Shown: positions 8,171-12,614 of the stretch, piece by piece
Position numbering within the stretch: position 1 is the first letter of the stretch
Layout: each line of letters opens with the position of its first letter
Source of the DNA: Bacillota bacterium
GTDB lineage: Bacteria; Bacillota; Desulfotomaculia; Desulfotomaculales; Desulfallaceae
Direction of reading: 5' to 3'
Length of the DNA: 12,614 bases
Assembly (NCBI GenBank): GCA_009781965.1
Contig: WQUS01000165.1
Location: 1-12,614, forward strand
Notes under the pieces: generated by a model
The model's database searches: none
Seen by the model: the letters and a program-made list of their open reading frames with translations, nothing else
What the model was told of the DNA's origin: nothing
Position numbers and translations under genes: made by a program

Positions 8171-8725
8171 TTGCACCGGGTGGAGCAAATTTTAACCGAC
8201 TCTTTATATGCCCAGTGGGTGGCCAAAAATGTGGCCCTGGAAAAGGAAAGACCCTTCTGCGGCCATGATTGGCAGCATATGCTGGATGTAGCCAGGATTG
8301 CCTACATACTGGTGCTGGAGGATGTGCTGTTGGCAGATTTGCTGCTGGAAGATGCGGCGGTTGACGCATTGCCGGCAGCTTGGGCCGGCCGGCGGGAAAC
8401 AGACGCGGCTAAGGAATTGATTTATGCCGCGGGGCTGCTGCACGATATAGCCCGCTGGCAGGAATATGAGACCGGTGTGGATCATGCCTTGGCCGGCTCG
8501 CTGCTGGCCGGGCCGGTATTGGAGCGGGCCGGTTATGACGATGCCGAAAGGGAGCTCATTGTTACCGCCATCCGGGAGCACCGCGGCGGCGGGCAGGAAG
8601 CCAGCCCGCTGGGCCAATATCTTTGCCAGGCCGACGACCTCTCCCGGCCTTGCGCCAGGTGCGGCGTTCGGGGGGAATGCCATAAAATCCACCGGATGCC
8701 CGCCGCTAGTCAGTTGCTTTATTAA
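8171..8725 (+). CDS. HD-domain phosphohydrolase of the folate operon
   Basis: A 184-residue HD-superfamily metal-dependent phosphohydrolase. The metal ligands are visible in order: HDWQHMLDV (first His), LLHDIARW (the HD pair, codons 8441-8446), AIREHR (later His) and QADDLSR (final Asp). The protein ends with CARCGVRGECHK, a cluster of three cysteines and a histidine that may bind a metal. I recall similar cysteine-bearing HD proteins next to folE/folP in clostridia. Start TTG 8171 is preferred because GGAAGGA lies about 9 nt upstream; ATG 8162 or 8153 in frame are alternatives. It is first in the operon, 38 bp before folP. No NudB-like or alkaline-phosphatase gene is present, so removal of phosphates from dihydroneopterin triphosphate is an attractive but untested role. 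Confidence 0.8.
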   Translation: MHRVEQILTDSLYAQWVAKNVALEKERPFCGHDWQHMLDVARIAYILVLEDVLLADLLLEDAAVDALPAAWAGRRETDAAKELIYAAGLLHDIARWQEYETGVDHALAGSLLAGPVLERAGYDDAERELIVTAIREHRGGGQEASPLGQYLCQADDLSRPCARCGVRGECHKIHRMPAASQLLY

Positions 8726-8763
8726 GGCGTTCATTTACATATCGGTAGAGGGGGGATAGCGGT

Positions 8764-9948
8764 TTGCGTTTCCATATGCACAACCTGTCGGCAGTCAAGC
8801 CGGCCGAGGTGCGCCAGGAACTGGTTAAAATCGGCGCCGACAGCGCCGGCGCCGCTCTGATGGAGACCAAGGGGCTGCATCATTTGATTAAAGTATACGA
8901 CCTTGCGCCCAGGCAGGCCAACATCATTAAACAGGAAATGCTGAGCAAGGGCGGCGAGGCAGCGGTGGCCCGGGGCAGTGTGGATGCGAGCGTGGAAAAA
9001 ACAGATGTCCTGCTCATGGGTACCGAAAGACAATACCGGGCGTTAATCAGAAAGCTGCGCGCCCAGCCCTTCAGCCTGAGCAAGCTGGCCGCTCAGCTGG
9101 AGGAAGTGCTGCACAACCTGCGGGGGCGCAAACCACGGCTTTTGGCCTGCCGGGATAAGACTATTCCTTTGGGCGAGCGGACCCTGGTGATGGGCATTTT
9201 AAATATTACGCCCGATTCTTTCTCCGACGGGGGACAATATAACGAGCTGGAAATTGCTCTGCAGCATGCCCGGCAGATGGAGGCGGACGGGGCTGATATT
9301 ATTGACGTGGGCGGCGAATCCACCCGTCCCAAACACGTCCCGATCGGGCTGGAAGAAGAACTTAACCGGGTATTGCCGGTGCTGCAGGCGCTGCTACGGG
9401 AGATCAAAATACCGCTCAGTATTGATACCACTAAGTCCGAAGTGGCCCGCCTGGCTTTGGCGGCTGGCGTCCACCTGGTCAATGATCAGTGGTCCCTGCG
9501 GCTGGATCCGGCGCTGGGCCAGCTGTGCGCCGAGTACGGCGCGCCCCTGGTGATGATGCACAACCAGCAGGGCACGGACTACCGGGATATCATGGGCGAC
9601 ATGGTGCGTTTTTTTGAGGAAAGCATTGACATGGCGCTGGCCGCTGGCATGTCCAGGGACAAGATTATTATCGATCCCGGGATCGGGTTTGGCAAAACGG
9701 CGGAGCAAAATATTGAAGTGATCCGCCGGATGCGGGAATTGGACTGTTTGGGCTTACCGGTGCTGCTTGGCCCCTCGCGGAAGCTTTTTATTGGCAAAAC
9801 TTTAAATTTGCCCCCCGACCAGCGGGTCGAGGGAACGGCCGCCACGGTGACTTTAGGCATTGTTAACGGGGCCGACATCGTGCGCGTCCACGACGTGCGG
9901 GAAATGGTCCGGGTGGCTAAAATGACCGATGCGCTGCTCTGCGATTGA
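8764..9948 (+). CDS. folP: Dihydropteroate synthase with N-terminal extension
   Basis: FolP condenses 6-hydroxymethyl-7,8-dihydropterin diphosphate with p-aminobenzoate to dihydropteroate and is the sulfonamide target. Residues about 138-394 form the TIM-barrel: MGILNITPDSFSDGG (143-157), DGADIIDVGGESTRP, SIDTTKSE (Asp221), VNDQWS, MMHNQQGTDY, IIDPGIGFGK (Asp304), LGPSRK (Lys340) and VRVHDV (Arg374, His376), so all catalytic positions are present. The first ~130 residues are an extra domain containing ANIIKQEMLSKGGEAAVARG and TDVLLMGTERQYRALIRKLRAQPF. Typical bacterial FolP is about 270-280 residues; here there are 394. I recall this extension in other clostridial enzymes, with no known function. 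The TTG start follows GAGGGGGG by 8 nt. ATG 8776 would be too far from it. folB follows 24 bp later. Confidence 0.95.
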   Translation: MRFHMHNLSAVKPAEVRQELVKIGADSAGAALMETKGLHHLIKVYDLAPRQANIIKQEMLSKGGEAAVARGSVDASVEKTDVLLMGTERQYRALIRKLRAQPFSLSKLAAQLEEVLHNLRGRKPRLLACRDKTIPLGERTLVMGILNITPDSFSDGGQYNELEIALQHARQMEADGADIIDVGGESTRPKHVPIGLEEELNRVLPVLQALLREIKIPLSIDTTKSEVARLALAAGVHLVNDQWSLRLDPALGQLCAEYGAPLVMMHNQQGTDYRDIMGDMVRFFEESIDMALAAGMSRDKIIIDPGIGFGKTAEQNIEVIRRMRELDCLGLPVLLGPSRKLFIGKTLNLPPDQRVEGTAATVTLGIVNGADIVRVHDVREMVRVAKMTDALLCD

Positions 9949-9972
9949 GCGCCGGCCAAGGAGGCGTTTGCG

Positions 9973-10350
9973 GTGGATAAAATTATAATGGGCGGCATGC
10001 TTTTCTACGGTTATCACGGCGTGTTACCCCAGGAACGGGATTTGGGGCAGGTTTTCGAGGTGGATGTGGAACTTAATCTGGATTTGCGCCTGGCCGGGGA
10101 GAGTGACGATCCGGAGTTGACGGTGAACTATGCCGATGTCTACGAGGTGGTGCGCCGGGTGGTCACCGGCCGGCCCCACAATTTAATTGAAGCGGTGGCC
10201 GAAACAGTCGCCGCCCGGCTGCTGGAGGTCTTTCCGTTGGGCGATGTGCTGGTGCGGGTGAAAAAGCCGGCCGCCCCGGTGCCCGGCCACTTCAAATATA
10301 TGGCCGTAGAGATCAGACGCTTTGCCGGGGCCTTGGAGGAAGAGTTGTGA
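9973..10350 (+). CDS. folB: Dihydroneopterin aldolase
   Basis: FolB cleaves 7,8-dihydroneopterin to 6-hydroxymethyl-7,8-dihydropterin and glycolaldehyde, supplying the substrate of FolK. The 125-residue protein is full length. It shows GMLFYGYHGVLPQERDLGQVFEVD with substrate-binding Glu21, NYADVYE with the conserved Tyr53, and VRVKKPAAPVPGHF carrying the catalytic lysine (97 or 98, by family alignment). The GTG start has AAGGAGGCG about 7 nt before it. Its TGA overlaps the folK GTG by 4 bp, so translation of the two is coupled. Confidence 0.96.
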   Translation: MDKIIMGGMLFYGYHGVLPQERDLGQVFEVDVELNLDLRLAGESDDPELTVNYADVYEVVRRVVTGRPHNLIEAVAETVAARLLEVFPLGDVLVRVKKPAAPVPGHFKYMAVEIRRFAGALEEEL

Positions 10351-10823
10351 TTAGGTGTTATATTGGCCTGGGCTCAAATCAGGGCGACAGCAAGGCCATC
10401 ATTGAGGAAGCCCTGGCGCAGCTAAACGAAGCGGCGGGGATTGAAGTGCTCCGGGTGGCGCCCCTTTACCGCACCGCGCCCCAGGGCTACCTGGAGCAGG
10501 ATGACTTTATCAACACTGTGGCGGAGATTGATACCAGCTTGGGCCCGGAGGCTCTTTTAGCCTGCTTGCAGCGGATTGAAAACCGGTTGGGCCGGGTGCG
10601 CACCGTGCATTGGGGCCCGCGCACCCTTGACCTGGACCTGCTGCTTTATGGCGATGAGACCGTAAGTCTGCCTAATCTGCAGGCGCCGCACCCGCGAATG
10701 GGGCAGCGGGCCTTTGTCATGGTCCCTTTGGCTGATTTGAACGGTCAGCTGCGGCTGGCGGGCGAACCGGTGGCGGCGACGGCAAAACGATTGGCCGGGG
10801 AGCAAAGAATCGAACGCTGCTGA
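10347..10823 (+). CDS. folK: 2-amino-4-hydroxy-6-hydroxymethyldihydropteridine diphosphokinase
   Basis: FolK (HPPK) transfers pyrophosphate from ATP to 6-hydroxymethyl-7,8-dihydropterin, activating it for FolP. The 158 residues contain GLGSNQGDS at the N terminus, YRTAPQGYLEQDDFINTV, LGRVRTVHWGPRTLDLDLLLYG with the two magnesium-binding aspartates of DLDL, and PHPRMGQRAFVMVPL. Length and motifs are normal. It starts with GTG inside the folB stop (GTGA overlap), with GGAGGAAG upstream, and is the last gene of the HD-folP-folB-folK operon. No terminator hairpin was found after it, so read-through into moeA is possible. Confidence 0.96.
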   Translation: MIRCYIGLGSNQGDSKAIIEEALAQLNEAAGIEVLRVAPLYRTAPQGYLEQDDFINTVAEIDTSLGPEALLACLQRIENRLGRVRTVHWGPRTLDLDLLLYGDETVSLPNLQAPHPRMGQRAFVMVPLADLNGQLRLAGEPVAATAKRLAGEQRIERC

Positions 10824-10867
10824 GTGGCTGAGGTTATATTGAGATGTTCCTTTATGGTGACTGGCAT

Positions 10868-10873
10868 TATAAT
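10868..10873 (+). promoter_or_regulatory. Possible -10 box upstream of moeA
   Basis: A consensus TATAAT sits in the A+T-rich 137-bp gap between folK and moeA, 88 bp before the moeA start. No good -35 lies 16-18 bp upstream (the base run there is TGTTCC), so this is a weak call. A long T run follows at about 10900-10908. Confidence 0.3.
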
Positions 10874-10960
10874 TGCTAAACTTTTTAATTAACAATATTT
10901 TTTTTAAGCAGTGTTCTGCCGCGGAAAGGCAAACAATTAAATGGTGCGGAGGTTAACAAA

Positions 10961-12163
10961 ATGCTGACCGATGTAAGTTTGGAAGTAGGATTGGCTGCTG
11001 TGCTGGAGCGGATTACTCCCTTGGCCGGCGAAGCTGTACCCCTGCTGCAGGCTTTGAACCGGATTGCCGCCCGGGATTTATCTGCCGCCCGGGACTTGCC
11101 CTCCCACCGCCAGTCATCCATGGACGGTTACGCTTTGCATGGGGATGATTTGGGCCAAAGAGATAACTTTACGCTGCAAAAATGCTTGCGTAACGGAGAA
11201 TGGCCCGATGCCCCGCTCCTGCCGGGGCAGGCGGTCGGCGTCGTCACGGGGGGGCCTTTGCCGGAAGGCACGGGAGCGGTGGCGGTGCAGGAATCGGTTA
11301 CGGTGCAGGGGGAGCAATTGTTTTTAGCCGTTCCGCCGCGCCTTGGCGCTAACATCAAACTGCCGGGTGAGGATTTTCTGGCCGGAGATCTGCTGGCTAA
11401 GGCCGGCGCCAGGCTGGATCCGGGGCTGCTGGCGGTGTTGGCCGCTTTCGGTACTGGCGAAGTGTTTGTCTATCGCCGTCCCCAGGTAGCGATACTTAGT
11501 TTGGGCAACGAAATTGTGCCCGGCCACATGCTGCCTTTGCCGGGGCAGCTGTGGGACAGCAACGGTCCTTTGCTGGCCGCCTTGGCTATGGGCGACGGGG
11601 CGGAAGTGGTTAGCGTGGCGGTGGCCGGAGACTCATGCACCGGCGGGGTCAGGGAACGGATGAGCGAGCTGCTTGAGCAGGCTGATTTATTGCTGACCGT
11701 TGGCGGCGGCGCCTTCGGCATTTGCGATCATGCCCTGGCTGAGCTGCAGGGCATCGGGACGGAAATATTATTTTGGGGTGTGGATATTAAGCCGGGCAGT
11801 CACAGCGGAGCGGCTGTGTGGCGCTCCAAACCGGTGCTTTCTCTTTCCGGGAATCCGGCGGCCTGCGCGGTGGGCTATTATCTTTTGGCGGCCCCGGTCA
11901 TCCGCTCCTTTCAGGGGCTTAATCCTTACCTGGAGCGTGTCACCGCCGTATGTATCGACGATTTTCCCCGCTCAGGGGGACCCCGCCGGTTTCTCCGGGC
12001 CTTGGCCGCCTGCCGGGACACGGGGTGGCAGGTGACTCTGCAGCCGGGCCAGAAGAACAGCATGCTGCGTTCCCTGGTGGGCTGTAACGCCTTGGTGGAA
12101 CTGCCGGCCGGGCACCAGCCCCTGCAGCCCGGGTCACCGGTGTCGGTGCTGCTCCTGCACTGA
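10961..12163 (+). CDS. moeA: MoeA-like molybdopterin molybdotransferase, divergent
   Basis: MoeA inserts molybdate (or tungstate) into adenylylated molybdopterin to finish the cofactor. The 400-residue length and order of domains fit: SSMDGYAL (about 52-59), VVTGGPLPEGTGAVAVQESV, NEIVPG, WDSNGPLLAAL and LFWGVDIKPG. The signature loops differ from the usual form: the common TGGVSVGDYD is VGGGAFGICD (247-256, last Asp kept), MKPGKP is IKPGSHSG (276-283), and GLPGNPVS is SLSGNPAA (294-301). It may therefore be a paralogue with changed activity, metal preference or partner. ATG with a GGAGG site 9 nt upstream. A role in maturing a formate dehydrogenase or similar enzyme is inferred from the C1/folate neighbourhood only. 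Confidence 0.88.
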   Translation: MLTDVSLEVGLAAVLERITPLAGEAVPLLQALNRIAARDLSAARDLPSHRQSSMDGYALHGDDLGQRDNFTLQKCLRNGEWPDAPLLPGQAVGVVTGGPLPEGTGAVAVQESVTVQGEQLFLAVPPRLGANIKLPGEDFLAGDLLAKAGARLDPGLLAVLAAFGTGEVFVYRRPQVAILSLGNEIVPGHMLPLPGQLWDSNGPLLAALAMGDGAEVVSVAVAGDSCTGGVRERMSELLEQADLLLTVGGGAFGICDHALAELQGIGTEILFWGVDIKPGSHSGAAVWRSKPVLSLSGNPAACAVGYYLLAAPVIRSFQGLNPYLERVTAVCIDDFPRSGGPRRFLRALAACRDTGWQVTLQPGQKNSMLRSLVGCNALVELPAGHQPLQPGSPVSVLLLH

Positions 12164-12169
12164 TTTTAC

Positions 12170-12316
12170 GTTACTGGTCAGACCCTGTGCTTGTTAGTAC
12201 TCATAGCCCCGGCACGCATAATTATTAACCGTAAGCGACTTCTCGGAGAGCCTGAGCGCACGGTTAATAATTATGCGTGCTAGCTCGATGCTGAACAGTA
12301 ACGCGTGACCAGTAAC
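12170..12316. repeat. 147-bp nested inverted-repeat element, copy 1
   Basis: The ends are perfect 11-bp terminal inverted repeats, GTTACTGGTCA at 12170-12180 and its complement at 12306-12316. Inside is a second perfect inverted repeat with 21-bp arms (12212-12232 and 12260-12280) around a 27-nt loop that can pair further. Outside the ends, ATTTTAC occurs at 12163-12169 and again at 12318-12324, one base beyond the right end, resembling a target-site duplication. No coding capacity. The form fits a MITE-like or cruciform/hairpin RNA element; a related partial copy begins at 12516. Confidence 0.75.
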
Positions 12317-12342
12317 AATTTTACACTGATCATGACTGTTTT

Positions 12343-12378
12343 GGCTTACAGTGTCAGGATATCCTGACACTGTAAGCC
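12343..12378. repeat. 36-bp perfect palindrome
   Basis: Two 18-bp arms with no spacer, 12343-12360 and 12361-12378, centred on AGGATATCCT. It lies between the two copies of the nested element. It could form a cruciform or an RNA hairpin, or bind a symmetric regulator. A degenerate relative is at 12443-12464. Confidence 0.85.
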
Positions 12379-12403
12379 TTAATCTACGGTAAGCCTTAAT
12401 CTA
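12372..12403. repeat. 15-bp direct repeat, 17-bp period
   Basis: GTAAGCCTTAATCTA is present at 12372-12386 and again at 12389-12403, with CG between. The first copy overlaps the right arm of the 36-bp palindrome, so the second looks like a local duplication of that end. Confidence 0.8.
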
Positions 12404-12404
12404 T

Positions 12405-12430
12405 GCGCCTGATGTTCCGGGCGCTTTTTT
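12405..12430 (+). terminator. Rho-independent terminator
   Basis: GCGCCT (12405-12410) pairs with GGGCGC (12419-12424), including one U-G pair, around an 8-nt loop, followed by six T. It is the first convincing terminator after moeA, some 240 bp downstream, so the palindromic element copy 1 would be transcribed in the moeA mRNA. Confidence 0.7.
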
Positions 12431-12442
12431 ATTTAATTTGCC

Positions 12443-12464
12443 TGTGTACGGATATCATGACACA
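12443..12464. repeat. Imperfect 22-bp palindrome related to the 36-bp palindrome
   Basis: TGTGTACGGATATCATGACACA has 11-bp arms with three mismatches and shares the GGATATC core and TGACAC end of the 36-bp palindrome at 12343-12378. It may be a second, weaker site for the same protein or a decayed copy. Confidence 0.5.
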
Positions 12465-12515
12465 TAAACCATTGGCGCTTATAGCAAACATAAATTTGGA
12501 ACATGGCGCCGTTTG

Positions 12516-12614
12516 GTTACTGGTCAGACCAGTAACGTTTGTTAGTACCCGTAGCCCAGGCCCGTAAAGTTATTAACCGTAAGCGATTTCTCGAAGAGTA
12601 TGAGCGCACGGTTA
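12516..12614. repeat. Nested inverted-repeat element, copy 2 (cut by window end)
   Basis: Aligns with 12170-12266 of copy 1 in the same orientation with a 2-nt length difference. Shared blocks include GTTACTGGTCAGACC, TTGTTAGTAC, TAGCCC, TATTAACCGTAAGCGA, TTCTCG and TGAGCGCACGGTTA. The left arm of its inner stem differs from copy 1 at its outer half. Its left end alone is a palindrome, GTTACTGGTC A GACCAGTAAC (12516-12536). The right half lies beyond the window. Confidence 0.75.

Noticed and set aside
10824..10960. Moco riboswitch before moeA
   Set aside because: The gap is short, A+T rich and lacks the long GC-rich paired helices of that motif.
12170..12614. CRISPR array or integron attC sites
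   Set aside because: Only two repeat copies about 350 bp apart and no regular spacers. The inner stems do not carry the GTTRRRY/RYYYAAC attC ends.

Overview
The window looks like chromosomal DNA from a spore-former-type anaerobic Firmicute, most likely the Desulfotomaculum/Pelotomaculum (Peptococcaceae) side of the Clostridia. This is inferred from the protein sequences, the moderately high GC, the strong Shine-Dalgarno sites with many TTG/GTG starts, and the mix of formate-THF ligase, folate and molybdopterin genes. No rRNA or tRNA gene and no transposase was seen.

Layout. (1) 1-1500: the 3' end of a DUF3160-family gene, then a membrane-anchored CapA-type metallophosphatase. (2) 1525-2190: a minus-strand mazE-mazF toxin-antitoxin pair, whose upstream region is a perfect 43-bp palindrome shared with the divergent tilS gene. 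(3) 2278-6072: tilS (tRNA-Ile lysidine synthase), ftsH (membrane AAA+ protease) and ndk (nucleoside diphosphate kinase). The hpt gene that commonly lies between tilS and ftsH in Firmicutes is not here. (4) 6295-8055: fhs, an unusually long and divergent formate-tetrahydrofolate ligase, closed by a hairpin terminator. (5) 8171-10823: a tight folate operon of an HD-domain phosphohydrolase, folP (with a roughly 130-residue N-terminal extension), folB and folK. (6) 10961-12163: a MoeA-like molybdopterin gene with altered signature motifs. (7) 12164-12614: 451 bp with no gene but dense in palindromes. It holds a 147-bp nested inverted-repeat element, a 36-bp perfect palindrome, a 17-bp-period tandem repeat, a terminator, a degenerate second palindrome, and the first 99 bp of a second copy of the nested element, cut by the window edge.

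How it fits together. The folate operon supplies the dihydropteroate core of tetrahydrofolate, which Fhs loads with formate. MoeA may serve molybdenum/tungsten enzymes such as formate dehydrogenase. Together they suggest one-carbon metabolism of the Wood-Ljungdahl kind, although no other enzyme of that pathway is in the window. The HD protein is a candidate for the missing dihydroneopterin-triphosphate dephosphorylation step. The least explained part is the palindromic repeat region at the right end. It is the best candidate for something undescribed.
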